A program made the translations under genes and the position numbers. The notes under the pieces are model-generated. The model ran no database searches. It was not told the DNA's origin and was given only the letters and a program-made list of their open reading frames with translations. A stretch of 64,000 nt of DNA from Phytoseiulus persimilis (taxonomy: Eukaryota; Arthropoda; Arachnida; Mesostigmata; Phytoseiidae). Shown here piece by piece: positions 19,825 to 33,335 of this stretch. Position 1 is the stretch's first letter. The number at the start of each line of letters is the position of its first letter. The stretch spans positions 1,178,001-1,242,000 of the forward strand of contig CM075102.1 of the NCBI GenBank assembly GCA_037576195.1. The letters are read 5' to 3'.

Positions 19825-22800
19825 GGTTGTTTCTGTTGGAATATCACCTCTAGGATATTATAGCACTGTCGCAGTGCCCATGCGCACAGACGTCAATATA
19901 AAGACGCAGTCTGTATCAATAAATAAGTTCAGTAGTTTTCACACTAAGAGGACGACGTTGGTCCTGATCTCTGATCCAGAACTAGCACTTTCAGCAAGGA
20001 TTCTCAACAGTCTCCTGCCAATTACGTACAAATCATCTGAGTGTTTCACATCCCCTATCGTCCCGAACGATATCTGCCGAATCAAAGGATTGTGTTGTAG
20101 TCAATAAAGCGAATCCACTCGTTGACGAGAGTTATCAAATGACAATAATTGGCATTGAGAGTCATTCATCACGGGGCTCGGATTTCACTTCATTCTTGAG
20201 TCACTGGAATCAGCTTCTGAATACGCGTGGGAAGATAACTTCCTGGTTCTTATATTGAGGCCGCCGTCGATGGCGGCCATAGTCAAGCGCCGAACATTCG
20301 AATACCTTGAGTGAAGGAATGAACTTTTTTTGAGGAAGATCGTGTCTGTTTGGGTGTTATTTCTTCTCTATTATATTTCTCCGATTCTGGGTGTGTCTTG
20401 GGTGAGTCTTGGATGAATGATGGGGCTGGTTTGGGGAACACGCTCGCTCGTTGGAAGGTTCTAAGCTGTCCATGAAGGGCCGAAGCTTCTGTCGGACCTC
20501 GAGAGGCTCCTCGCAATAGCTCTCAAACTAGGGGACAAGCATCCCGGGGGCTCCGCGGTCCCATGGTAGTCTATCCGTGGAAGGGAGCAAAGAGGGGAGC
20601 TCGGGGGAATCCCATGCGACCCAGGGGATTATCTCAGGGCTTCTTGAAAGAAAACGAGGGCCCAGTCAGAGAACACAGTTCAGGCGACGATCTCCTCTCT
20701 CCCTTTATCCCATTTCTCCGGTCTCCTAAAGTTTCATGACGGAAATGTGCCCCGTGTATCGGTCTTTCGGCCCTGAACTCTAGCTCCCCCGTCGGATGTC
20801 GCGTTGGACACGACGAACTTCCCCGGTTGAACCCGGCTGTCTCCTTGGTCGTTTTTGGAGTTTCAGATATTCGGACAATACATCATCCATGTTGCGGCAT
20901 TCCTGCTGTCTTATCCGATGGATGACATAGCGACATAACTGAGCTCCACTTCCGGCTCCAGTGAATCGGTGATAGTCTTCTCCAGGTCGCTGGTGAGAGG
21001 AGAAAAATTCGAAAGCAGCTCCAAGTTGTCGTTGGTCAAGCCTCCTTCGCTCTGTCGATCTCCTCACCCCCGCTCATCGATTCATTCTACATGTTTTCTA
21101 CACAGAAAATAATTGAAGGCGATAGCTGAATTGGTTGATTCGATGGAAACCTTCAGCCCTCTTTGAACCTTGTGTCTTTGTCGAATCGAGATACTCGAGG
21201 TTTCGCACGATGATTCTGGCTGTAGGCGTGGGCGACAGTGTCGAAGCGGCATCACGAAATTTCAGCCGGGAACTTTGAATGTTCTGAACTCCCCGGGCCG
21301 CGATGTGCGTCACGAGGTTTAGGCTATTCCGGAGTCCTCCCATGGAGGAAGAGAATTCAGTGACAACTGTTGAGCTCGATTGGATCATCGAGGCCGGACT
21401 CGAAGCCGCGCTTGGCCGACCGGATTCGCAGCCTCGTCAAGCTCCAAATCTTACGACGGGGACTGAATATCTACACGGCGGCGAATCCTCCTCGAGCGGC
21501 CTTCTGTGGGCTTCTGTAGATATGGTTCCGTTGCACAGTAGTTTCAGGCTTGAGCCCAGATTGGTTTTCCATTCGCTTGCTTGGCTGATTGAGCGAGATT
21601 GCCACGAGGATCGATGTGTTGCTCACTCTCCTCACTATCTCCTACTTTCCAGGATCGCAGTCGTGGCGCGAAGAACGTCCTCTTACAATCCATCGGAACA
21701 ATTTCGGGATCCCGAATCTACCTCCATAGATTCTCTGATCGGGCCCGTACTCCGCGAGAACCTCGAGCCAAGAGGATTCGAAGCACATCCTTTCTTGGTC
21801 GAGTGGTACAATGATTGCATTCAACCTGAGCTGAAATCGCCCCACTCTGGTTGCGCACTGGCCTATGATATCGTGAGGGGTCCTTGATCATTCGAAAATG
21901 CTTTCATTCCATGTTGCGAGCAACAGGAAAAGGTTCTCGAGCGCAACATTTACGACAGTTCCATGATCCACGTATTCAAGGAAGTCGAACCTTCATTCCC
22001 CGAAGAATTAAGCCGGATATGATCCACAATTTCGACCATGTTCTACCCAGTCGGCTACCCCGAGTCGTCTTGCAGATGGCTGGCCATGTCTCCGGGGCAG
22101 CCTTTCATTACGACTCCCGTCGGAGTTCCGAGATCGAATCCAAGGCATGAATTCTCTCCTGGTGGATCGCAAACTTCTCGAAGTTTGCATACATCCGAAG
22201 TTCGGAGGCTGGTTTGGATTGCGCGCTGTTGAATTATGTGCTTCGATAGAAGATGAGAAACTCGAACGCCGGGAGGCAGATGATGTTGGGGGTTGTTGTT
22301 TTCACGATGATCTGGAGAAGCTTTTGCTCTGTGGAGAATTCAACCTCCGCTATCCCGACAATTTATACCGAGATTGTAATAAACCAGTCGAAGGGTCAGA
22401 GGCGAGCCCAATGAAGTTTCCAGTTTCAGTAGGATCGTCCTGAATCGATGCTTCAGGGGAGAGGAACCGGCTCAGAATTTTTCCCGTATTGCAGGTCCTC
22501 CAAAACATAGCAGGAGTTCTGGAGGACTCCGCCGAAAGATCGTCCGTACTTCGTGAGAAACTATTAGGGCAGTCAAGGAGCCCGTGCCGATTTTAGCCGC
22601 GAGAAGATTCGAAAATCGGCACGGATTCTCTAACTGACCTGATACCTAATCAGCCACTCACTCGGATGGACGATGACTCGCCTCGGAGGTGCGGGTTTTG
22701 AGATCCTCATTCTCAGCGCTGTAAGCGGTTTCGGTTCCTCTACTCTTCTTTGAATGACATGCTTATAGGCTTGAATCGGACTATTTGCTGAACAGAAACA

Positions 22801-23835
22801 GCAGTGGCTTTTATTGACTCGGAGGCGATTGAGTTCACGATTTTATAACCCTTACAGAAAGTCTTGTAGATGCCCACATTCGTTGGAGCTTGATCAGTCG
22901 GAACCGATGCTTTTGCTGTCTTGATTGAAACATATGACGCGTCCACGGAGTGAATCGGACTAATGACGATGACTATGATCAAGCGGGAGCAGTTAACAAA
23001 ATTTATTCGACCTGTTCTCCCTTGAATTGATTGTGTAGGACTGTTGCCGATGATGACAATGAGTCGATTTGAGAATGAGCAAGATTTGCCCGTTGGTTGC
23101 TTGTGCCGGCGAGAAACTGGGATAGAGAGCTCCGCTCTTAGGTATCAGTGTGTTGTTCATTGCAGGAGGAATGCCGTTCAGAGTGGATAGCTCCGTCTTG
23201 CGAAAAGCAGAAACCACAACAGCTTCAACCTCACACAATTCGCGCGAAGAAAGTTTATCGAAATCACTCCGGAATGGACAGAGTTCCGTCTGAGAACAAC
23301 CGGGAAATGAGTCTCATTGGTTCGCTCATTCTCTAAGAATCTTCAGCTTAACGTGCTTGGCCGAAGCTTTTTTTCACGTTCCCTTGTTCCTCTTTCTCAG
23401 AAAAGACACAGGGAAAAATTGATGCGGTCCGGGATTCGGAAACCCTTGAAATGTAATGTTTACCTTGTTAGATGCTTATTCTTCTGGTGTGTCTTCGAAC
23501 GTCGGGTAAGAGTACCAGTTTTGGGACACGTAGCGGGTCCTCGTTCTCATCTACGTAATCGCTTAGCTATCCATGAGGCTAGAAAAAAATTCTCCCGGTG
23601 AATCCATCGTCGGAGAAGTGGGTCCAAAGACTGTGGTTCGAAGGTCCGTGAAGAGTTCAGGGTTCCAAAGTTCCAAGGGAGATTCGCTGAAATCCAAGCT
23701 GACCAGTTTCTGAAAGCGTCTGGACCAGCAATGGGACAGATCCTGACCGGTTTCGACACATGCCCGGAACGTTTCTCGGATTCTGACTTATCAAAGAGAC
23801 AGCCCTCGCTGTGGGCTCCAAGCGAGTAGGGCTGA
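19825..23835 (+). other. 4 kb without a recognisable gene
   Basis: Both strands were read. The longest open frame (21303-21887 plus, 194 codons) has no familiar motif and overlaps other open frames, so I do not call it a gene. No tRNA, satellite or transposon end was seen. Confidence 0.5.
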
Positions 23836-24294
23836 GAACCTGGCAACGGCAACCTAATTCCTGAAATTGAGGAAGAATGCAAAAGGTTCCGAAGGTGGTC
23901 AGAGTTCCATAACTGGTATGCTTACCCTAAGGCGCATATCCACTTTGGGATTGGCGGGGCTATAGGCCCCAGGGACTCAAGTTTATACTACCTGAATAGA
24001 CTCGTCAACGAGTTCATTGATCCACCACTCATCGAGCGCTTTGAGAGAATATTGAGATCCGGGGAGCTTCGATCCGGCCTCAGGTGGCAGAGAAGTTACG
24101 GAATACCATGCACGTGGATATATTATTGGACCAGCCGGCTCCCGGCCGTCGGCCAATTAGAGTCGGCCGCGCAGTGCGCGGTTGGACGGCGTTACCTGGC
24201 ATCGAGGCAGTTTTCTCTCTCTTCAGTAGGTCAGCATCATGGTTTTTGGAAAGTATGGTCAGATTGGTCCCGGAATCACCCCTCCAGCTTTTGA
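23836..24294 (+). other. Open frame of about 150 codons without ATG, unknown
   Basis: From 23836 a frame stays open to TGA at 24292-24294. Its first 85 residues look protein-like (IPEIEEECKRFRRWSEFHNW, HIHFGIGGAIGPRDSS, VNEFIDPPLIERFERIL), while the last part becomes Ser/Arg-rich and runs into the minisatellite. There is no start codon and I recognise no family. It may be a relic exon of a lost gene or transposon. Confidence 0.3.
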
Positions 24295-24765
24295 AAGGTA
24301 TGGTCATATTGGTCCCCGAATCACCCCTCCAGGTTTTGAAAAGTGTGGTCAGATCGGTCCCGGCATAATCCCTCCAGACTCCGAAGATTATGTTCAGATT
24401 GGTCCCGGAATCACCCCTCTAGACTCAGGAAAGTATGTTCAGATTGGTCCCGGAATCATCCCTCGACATCTTGAAAAGATGGCCAGACTGGTCCCGGAAT
24501 CACCCCTCCGGGTTTTGAAAAGTGTGGTGCTCAGATCGGTCCCGGCATCAGTCCTCCAGACTCCGAAGTGTATGTTCAGATTGGTCCCGGAATCACCCCT
24601 CTAGACTCAGGAAAGTGTGTTCAGATTGGTCTTGAGACCACCCATCCAGACTTCGAGGAGTATGTTCAGATTGGTCTCAAAATCACCCCTCCGGACTCGG
24701 GAAAGTATGGTCAAGTTGGTCCCGGAATCGCCCCTCCAGAAGAGTATGGTCAGACTCACCCTCAG
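24239..24765 (+). repeat. 45-bp minisatellite (15-residue unit), 11-12 copies
   Basis: The unit runs about TATGGTCAGATTGGTCCCGG then AATCACCCCTCCAGA and ends with a GAAAAG-like block. At 24239-24460 and 24568-24780 it reads through as 15-residue repeats of the form YGQIGPGITPPxFEK. A block of about three units recurs at an offset of 179 bases (24332 and 24511), four units minus one base, which shows a higher-order duplication. A 1-base loss near 24480 and a 3-base gain near 24530 disturb the phase in the middle copies. Confidence 0.9.
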
Positions 24766-24780
24766 ATACCTGATTTTTGA

Positions 24781-25020
24781 CTCTGATTAAGAATTTTAAT
24801 CATAACCTTGATTATGATGATAAGCATACCTCGATTCGTCCTAATGATAATCATGAATATGATGAATATTATTCAGAGACTCTAGTTTTCTGGAACTTGC
24901 ATCAGTCAGCTCAAAGATTAAGCCCTCAAGTGTCCGTCGGGGGTCTCAGGTCCCCGCCAACTCGGCTCCAGCCAGCGGCTCATGGTGCACCATGAGCATG
25001 AATATGATTATGCCCAACTC
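24781..25020 (+). other. AT-rich stretch next to the minisatellite
   Basis: Rich in GATTATGATGATAA and CATGAATATGA motifs. No gene or clear tandem repeat. Confidence 0.4.
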
Positions 25021-25860
25021 TGGTTGATGACTGCAGCTCGTTCTCGATCGTGTATCCAATGCGAGTGAAGAGCGAGATTGTAAGCATGATCCAAGCGGGG
25101 CTCGTAATGGTTGCAGCCAGTAATCACGAGCTAAAGATGGTAGAAAGCGACCATGCGTTAGGATTTAGGATTCAAGTCGTTGGAAATCGTTCAGCGGCTA
25201 GACAGGCACCTGTTGAGCACTAGTTCACCACGCCCTATGTTGCGGGTTGCGGCTGAGAACGGACGAATCGAGCGTCGAAATCGGACGGTGATTGAGGCGG
25301 CAAGAGCAATGCTAACGATGCAAGGTTGCCAAAAGTATTATGGGATGAAGCGGCGAAGTCCGTTGGACTTATTCGAAATCTGGTTCCGATCAAGCGTCTA
25401 CATCGGAGGACCTCTTTGAGTTGTGGTATGGTCACAGGCCTTCTGTGGCTCATCTCACGGGCGGGGCAGTCTCGGTCACGTTCACGTCGAGGCCATTGAG
25501 CGAGATAAGTTTGCTTGTCGGATATGATGAGAAGGTCAAAGTCGTGTGGGGTGTGGCTACCAGGGACCGGGATCATCAAGAACTCGCGAGATGTGAGGTT
25601 TGATGAGGTACCGTGGATACAACAAGACCTGGAAGCGCTGGAAGCTCTACGACTTAGCCGTTGGAGAATAGCGGAAGCTTTGATGAAGAGGCAGATAAAG
25701 GAGCACCCGAGCACATCGAGTCCGAATCAGGTATTCCCCTTGATTCTGGAGCAGATTCAGGGGCAGAAACTGCTGATCCGAGGGAGGAAACAGTCGATTC
25801 GGCAGGCGGCGAAGAAGGATAAAGAGCGAATCAAGTCGTAGACAAAGGTGAAGACTCTGG
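25021..25860 (+). pseudogene. copia-3 relic: integrase core and C-terminus
   Basis: VDDCSSFSIVYPMRVKSEI at 25023 matches the integrase core that follows the first catalytic Asp in copia-1. ENGRIERRNRTVIEAARAML (25255-25315) contains the Glu motif. ELWYGHRPSVAHL and VGYDEKVK/CGVWLPGTGIIKNSRDVRFDE follow in different frames. It resembles copia-1 but is clearly diverged, so it is a third lineage. Both ends are missing and many frame changes are present. Confidence 0.85.
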
Positions 25861-28800
25861 AAGATAAAGTCTCGGGAGCACCCGAATAGCATTCTCCCGG
25901 ATACTGGAGGTTTGGGAGGCACTAGGCTTTCACTGGGTATGCGACTGCACTAGTACGAAGCGGAGGTGTGGCTCGGTCTGCATCACGCATTCTGGCTCCT
26001 GGTCCAAGAGAAAAATACCTTCAAGAGGTCAGTCACTCTTCGAGCTTCCGTCACATGGCAGCGAAAATGCAACGATTCGAGCACATACATGATAGGCATC
26101 TAGCCACCTCTTCACCAGTGTTACTCGAGCATTATTTCAACAAACCCACTTTTTCGACCAAAAGCTTCCCATGCCCCATCTCTCCCTCAGTGCCACCGAC
26201 TGGGGGCAAGGGGTGGGATGTGGTTTGGGCTCGACTAATCAGAAGCACGTCTTCATTAGCAGACCGAGGGGCTTCGTGTCTCACCGAAATTTCCCCTTCT
26301 CCGGGGAAATTCTTCGCTGCTTCCTTTCTTGGGGACACGATGAAGGACGAGAATTCAGATGGTATCGCCGAGTGACAGTCGAATATCTCGTCTTGCCATC
26401 CGGTTCCTTAGTGTGAGTCGGGGGTCCTACTAACTATTCATCCAGTAAGAATCAAGCTTGGACGCTAAGGTATCCGAAGACATAGGAGCTGATGTCCAAA
26501 TGGAAGCCGCACAGTGGAATGCTGCTGTAATGTGGCTGCGGCAATTTTCTATCTGTCTCATGCTGGGTGTTTGGCAACCATTCCTCGTCTGGCTACTGGC
26601 AGGAAAAAAAACTGATGCTGATGATCGAACGATTCGCAATGAAGCTTCTGCTGTTTTCAAGTTGGAACTATTCTCGATCGCTGCCAATAATAAGCGCTTG
26701 GTCGTTCCTCTTCCCACGATCTTTCCTGAGTTCTTGGATCACTCATCGGCAGAGATGTAGGTGTTTCGGAAGATCATCGCATGAGGAAAAGGGTTGAAAA
26801 TGCTGTGCCACGAGAGAGATCAACGATCCCCGGGTCGATTCCCCGAGGCGGTTTTGTGTCCGGACTCTGGAGGCCATTCGATGCCTACGATGTGCTCCAA
26901 ATATTGCATTCGTGATGCAGACCCAGCCACAGCTCCGCTCGATGTCGTGGGAGTCGCATGCCCCACAAAAACCTAGCGCCTCCCCAACCTTCACTAGCCG
27001 GTCGAAGGTCCGCCACCCATGGCCGCACGCTGAAGCTTGCTGTTGTATTTCCACTCGTCATCCAATTGACAGTCCAGTGCAATCTTCTGCGGAATCCGTC
27101 ACCATGAACAGAAATAGCCCAGACCCCTTACCGCTCCTGACGAAGACTCCCTGCGAATAAGACACGCTCGCAGAACTAAATCGTGGGCAATCGCCCATCG
27201 GTACGGTTCCGATTCTCGGAATCTGCTATCCGACAAGTTAATATCCAATTCCCACCGTTTCGAGATGGCCGTTCGCATCAACTTTCGTCATACCATCTCC
27301 AAGGAACATGGAAAACAAAACACTCTCGGCTTAGACAATCATGCCGAAGTTCCTAAGCGATTCCAAGAAGAAGAGCGGATTGGTAAGACTGATTTTCCGC
27401 TGGCTCCCGGGGACCATGGCTCCGCCGACTTTTGAGTGATTTTGGGAAAAATCTCGCAGTCGGGAAGCCCGAACGAAGAGTCCCTTTCTGTGAGTCTCTT
27501 CACCTCAATCTAATCGATTTCGAGTATATGGGGAAATGAAGAATCTTGGCTGAACGATGTCAATCGCATTTTCAATGATGGATATCATCTATCGTGAATG
27601 CAATCGATGCTCTCGGGGCGATATTCAAGCATGGGAAGACGATGCTTTTGCTGTAACGGACGACCTCAAACATCGATTTACATTGGCGTGCCTAGTAGGC
27701 ACGATTTGTGTGAAAATCGGTACGGATGCATGAGCCTGGCGCATGCTTCTTCCGCAATGCGCGCATTCAATGAAGACTACTTCATCGCATTGAAAACACG
27801 TTTCTTCGACGACCCTGTCGGAGCAGAATATTCGAGAGAATCCTCAGGGCCGGAGTTCTTAATCCTTGTACCCTGACTTGCAGGAAGGCACTGAACCGGG
27901 ACAGAACGAATGACTGTTATCTTGTTCTGATGCCATTTGTTGAGCTCAGTCCCATCAGCAACAGAGCCCATGATGAATAAAGCGGTGACTCATGCCGCCG
28001 GGAGATGAACACGTACAATGGCTGAACAAGGCCCATTCCAGGAATGATTCTTCCCACATGTCAGACTTCTTCGTTCCTCGAAGGTGTCTCGTTCTTCGCT
28101 GCCGGATTCTCGGTGGTTGACGTTCCGATGGGAACATGAAACTTTATTCTCACCCCATTCGCTCAAATTTGAGTCGAATGAGACTCACGGTCTCACAAAA
28201 TGAGCGAGAGAACGAGATTTTACAAAATGCTCTGGAATACAGCAGATTTTTGGCCACCGGTAGCTAGTGAAAACCAAGTCTCATAAGTTCGTTCTTTTTT
28301 GAAGATCCCTGAGGAGCTCAAGCTTAATTTCCTTCGAAGAAAATTACGCTATATACAGAAATAATGCGGAGAATGCCATCACGGGACCCTGTGGATCGTT
28401 TGTTTACTTGTGAGCTTCATCTTCAAGCACATAAGTGACCGAGGGTCCGTGTTGTCCTGACGAGATAAATGCAGAGACCAACGGCACCTCCATCGATCCC
28501 TGATCCAAGGACACACAGATCGATACCTTCCCTATTCTTTAGGTCGGCTTGCAACGTGTCGTCGAAGGTTGCGCGAGTCTTGACTGAATATCAAACTTGG
28601 TTAGAATCTCTCGAGAATGTTATAGAGCTGAGCGGTCGACGACCAGGTGTGACAGCATATTACACAATGTTGTACTCTTCAGGAGAACGTAAGAGACACT
28701 CGACGAAACCCGTCATGAATCGCGTCGACGAAGAAAACGTTGCCAGCATTTCAAGTCTAATGAGAAACGGGGAAAATAACGGTCTGAACGGATCTCACGG

Positions 28801-31800
28801 CGTCGCTGTGTGCAGCTCGGACGAAGACTCCTACGTTTGCGTTGTGTGTCGAACCAGAGCCATGGGTACGTCACAGATTTTAAATTCGGAATCCCGCGTA
28901 TAATGAACCCAAAAATTGAAAACCCCCTCGCTCCGGATAGGGAGAGTTCCCATACCTCGGGCTGGTTATGCGCTGGGTTCGTTATGAGCCCCATATCTCT
29001 CGATTAAGGAGGGTATCCGCCCCTTGAGATGATTTTGGCATCTCGCTGGTACACGCTTCATCTTTTCCAGATTTTTGTTCGAATCGCTGCGGCCAGAGGA
29101 AACCTAAAGATCGTGATTCCGTTGCCGTCGTGTGGGGCAAATGCAACCATTCTTCCCGCAGTTGCTGCATGTCAACCTGGGGTAATCGGAACCAAACTTG
29201 TTCTCTTGGCCGGGAAGATTGTGAGCTGCTCCGCGAATGATTGTGAAGGTTCCGTCCTCGGGAAGAGTACGTGTTCGATTAGTCCTTCGTTCTCATTGGA
29301 AGACCGTTTGGGGAAAAATAAGCCGACCTGATTCTCCTGCGAAGCTGCTCATGCTGTGGCTGATAAGACTCGTATTTGGCCCGGGTTCCCGTTCATTCAA
29401 AAAGACGTGAAACTCTTGCCCTCGAAGATCCAGGTCGGCTTCGTCGACGCGGGAAGTAGATTATGGGACTCCCAGAAACCGGGAAATCCGAGGGACCGAG
29501 GATATGCGGCTGCGCGCAGTGCTGACCTCGCCCGTTAATGAGATCCGACCCGTCTCTCGTTGGGAACCTAGACTGTTCAATTTGTTCGGGGCTTCAATCA
29601 GAGGGAACGAGTCGGTTGTTCTCGAATCGAACAAACGTGCCACGGCCATCCCAAGGAGCGAATGACAGGGGTGGAGCCCGCACTTTCCGAACTTTATCAA
29701 CACATCGGTTTTTCCGTCCCAAGACATTGATGGAAGAATTGATCAATAGAGCTCTTTAGAACGCGAGACTCTAACGAGGCTGAACATTAAAGTCTGCGGT
29801 CTCGTTCCCCAGGTATCGGAGCATTCGAGTAGCATCCTCTGTCGACGCTCTTACCATAGGAAAAACCGAAGACGGCGAACCATTATACCTGAGCACGGAA
29901 CTCGTGATTCGCGAACTAAGGTCGCGTACTCCACGGAATGGATTGCAGGTAATTATCGGGGGCTCGTGGGCTTGCACAACTTTTGGACACGGCGAACATC
30001 CAACAACCGCAAACAGGATTCGGAGCGGGATAGAGTTCATGAAAATCCAAATCGCAATCATGGGCTCACTGTCCAGTTCCGCGAGCGGAGGCTACAGCCG
30101 TTAGTGAATGCCTCTGAGGGTCAAGTCAAGGTTATGGTCTGCTTGATGTGAGCGTCCAATTCGAGTTTGCCGTCGACCTTTTTGCGAGCCGTTTCGCAGG
30201 AACTTTTTTGCTCTTCAAGTCGTGACAGTCGCAGATCCACTAGGACGAGAGTCTGGATCACTCGCGATTCCCATCCACGGATCGCTCTCCGCCGGCGAAT
30301 TTTCGAGAGTACATATGCCCCTTGCAGCTCGAACGGAGATAAATCAAAAAATAGGAGCGTTTGTCGATCACTGGGAGGTGAGGGGACTGGAGACGGGCTC
30401 AGCTCTGATTACTATCTAGAGCTCACTTATAAACAGAATCTTTTTATTATTGTTGGCAGACACCCGGCTATGTTGTCTGGACGGGAACCCTCAAGAAGCA
30501 TCGTTGTCAAACGGGCAGTCTCATGTTTGCTCGTCCGCCCCTGTGGACGCCCCGTGTACTTTTGCGGAACATCTATTTCTTAACTAACTGAGAGAATCCC
30601 ATACGATGCTCGTGTGTGGGACTCGATGTGGTTTCAGAAATAACCGAACTCATCGTTCAGCGAGTGAGTCCCTGGTGGTACGCTGGTACGTTCAGAGATG
30701 AAGATCGCACGTGTTCTCGTGGGCAGATAGATGATCAGCCATTCTTCTTGTCAGAAGTGACTGACCCAGTGGATCGTACATGGTTATTGGGAATCTTTAG
30801 ACCCACGCTCGGCTGGAAACCGTCGTTGTCAATCGATGCGTACACATACACGCTGTCGTTTTGGTGCAGTTAACAAGTTGAGGCGACGTGGATCATTTTT
30901 TTGCATATCGCCCAACTAGCGTCCGGGAGGCAGTTGGGCGACAAATCCAGACCAGATTTGATATCTGGCTTACAAGATCAGCTCTACCAATCGATTACTC
31001 GATTCCCTCTTCGAATGTACCGGTGTGACTAGCTCTGATTCGGCCGAAATGGGCTCAAGGGATTGATTTTCCAGAGAACAAAAAGAATGTGACACATGGT
31101 GTTCGCAAAGGGTTAGGACCACGAGGATCATATCTCGTCCAAATCTTTCCTCGAACTCTCCGTATTCGATGAATCATGCACAGTACGAGAGGAATCGATA
31201 CCGAAAATAACATTATTCGAGTGATAACCCCATCCAGGAACCATCTGGAATCGAGACGGACCCCTGATCGATCACTGAGTAGAATTTGGGAGGATTCTCC
31301 GGTCGAATGAAAATCGAGGCTCTTGGACATTTGGAAGCTCCTTGAACAAGGAGCTACGGATCGTAAGGGAGAGACACAGACACTCTGGTTGAATCTCACT
31401 CTGTATCACGAGTCGCCGTCGAAACATTCAATCAGGGACATTATCCCCACCTGAAACCAATAGGATGGGTTGGAATGGCCAATCTGTTATTCGTGCCTGA
31501 TCGATGCTGCTTCATCAGTCAAGGACCTCTCCGGGACACCTCCAACTGGAGCGGATGGAAAGCTACCGGGGGCCTCGTGGCGAACATTGGCGGGAACGTT
31601 CAGGAGTTGGCCCTTGAGCCGCGAGATAGCCGCGAATCGATTTTCAGTACGGTGAGCACGAGGCAGGATGAATTCTGATTCTCGGATTCTGTTGATCGCA
31701 AGAATCGCCACGAATCGGGGCCCAGAATGGTCCTCGAATCAATATCATGCCAAAGCCCGCTGCCCTCGAATGGAGCGGGTGAGCTCTCGGGCGATCTGCA

Positions 31801-33269
31801 GGAGAAGGTCAAGGTTTTAACGCTGTTCGCGCCGCGAAACGTCTATCGACTCCTTGCCGGTTTTCAGGTTGCACGATCCTGTGTTTCCATAACTGCTGTA
31901 TTCCGGACAGGAGCTCTCGTTCACGCTTTGGCGGCAAGATTCGGCGTTGTTCCGCACGGGATGTTGAGCACTTCCACCGTCGCGCCGCACCGATTCAATG
32001 CTTGATTATGCGCTCGTTTTTCAAGTGAGTTCGAAGACGCTGTTTGCTCCTCCGAAGACGAACGAGTGATCACCCACTCAGAGCCCTCTCTTCCAGCATC
32101 GGCTGACAAGACCCGGGTTCAGCCCTAGTTCTCAACTCGTGGTTGATTTTCAGACAAATTTCACAAGCCGTACAGCCCTTCTGCTCCGGGATCGAGGGCT
32201 GACGACTGCAAAAGCTCCCCCGGTGAATCTGACCGATAGAACAGAGAGTAGTTGCCGCGTCTGTGTACGATGTTGAGGTGTCGCAACTTGGCACGTGAAC
32301 GAGATTATACCTGCTGTGGGGCGCGACTCGCGAGGTCATATCTCGGTGCAAAAAATGGTGTATCTTCATCAGAATACCTAGATTATTGGGGTTCCGACAG
32401 GAGACTGAATCCGGAGGACATTTCTGCAGGCAGAAGACAAATTCTCCCGAGGTTCAATCCGGAATCCGTTCAAAGCTGAATTCTATTTTCATTTCAGAGA
32501 ATATTCCGGTTCAGCTGATGGCTATCTCGTTTTCTGAAGGAGTTGAGAGCCCGAAGCGCACCGACTCCGATCGTGCATTAAGCCCGTCTGACGAACAGAA
32601 CGATAAGCCCATGATAGCCGAGGATACGAGAACAGCGGGAATCCGCCAACCTCACGAGCCTGAAAATTGTATATTTGAAAAATAATACCCCTCCGATGTT
32701 GTTCTACCGCAGAAAGCGGGGAGCGCACACCAGTTTGACGGAGCCAGCGACTCGCATAGCTGCTGGGAAAGTTAACTTCCGTAATCCGCTGCGCGTATCC
32801 CGGGTTATTACCGGGAGGCTCAGAAGCCTGCGGATAGAGAGAACGTCTTGAAACTGTGTACATGATTCGCAGGTCCCTCCTGCGGGGAAATCCATGGAAA
32901 CCGACCTTCCTTGCAGAAATGAAGACAGAGCCAGAGGCGAGGAGAACTTTGTCGACTTCTCACTTCGCCGACGAAAGAGCCGCCTGTGTGCACATGCGTG
33001 CTTTGTGTGCGATATGCCGCGGTCGCTAATTCCATTCTCAGGCTAGTCCAGAGGGCGTCAAACTTTTCCCACACTGATGGCAGCCGCGGCACTTTGGGGT
33101 GTCGCGGCACACAGCTTGTCGACCTCTGAAGGAGTCGATCCCTCCAGGGAGAGCATCCTTGGTTCCCACTCCGTGACGGAATCTTTTCGTCGAGAAAGAG
33201 CACCGGGAACACCATCATTGCGAGAATTTCGCCGGAAACCTCATCGAGACGCATCATTCAGTTGAATGG
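25861..33269 (+). other. 7.4 kb without a recognisable gene
   Basis: Open frames are short, overlap on several frames and show no family motif (the longest are 26458-26760, 28469-28903 and 30167-30583, plus strand). No transposon ends, tRNA or CRISPR-like arrays were seen. The mixed composition suggests old decayed DNA. Confidence 0.5.
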
Positions 33270-33335
33270 CTCTTTTTTGAATAAAGGTATTTGTGTAAAC
33301 GAAAACGGCATCACAACACTGTGATTATCATTATA

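Noticed and set aside
21303-21887. 194-codon open frame, plus strand
   Set aside because: No motif recognised, and it overlaps other open frames in the same patch.
26810-26845. GGGTCGATTCCCC resembling a tRNA B box
   Set aside because: No matching A box, anticodon arm or acceptor stem could be drawn around it.
30909-30940. Inverted repeat CGCCCAACT ... AGTTGGGCG with a 14-base loop
   Set aside because: A few 9-bp stems with short loops are expected by chance in 64 kb, and there is no context to give it a role.
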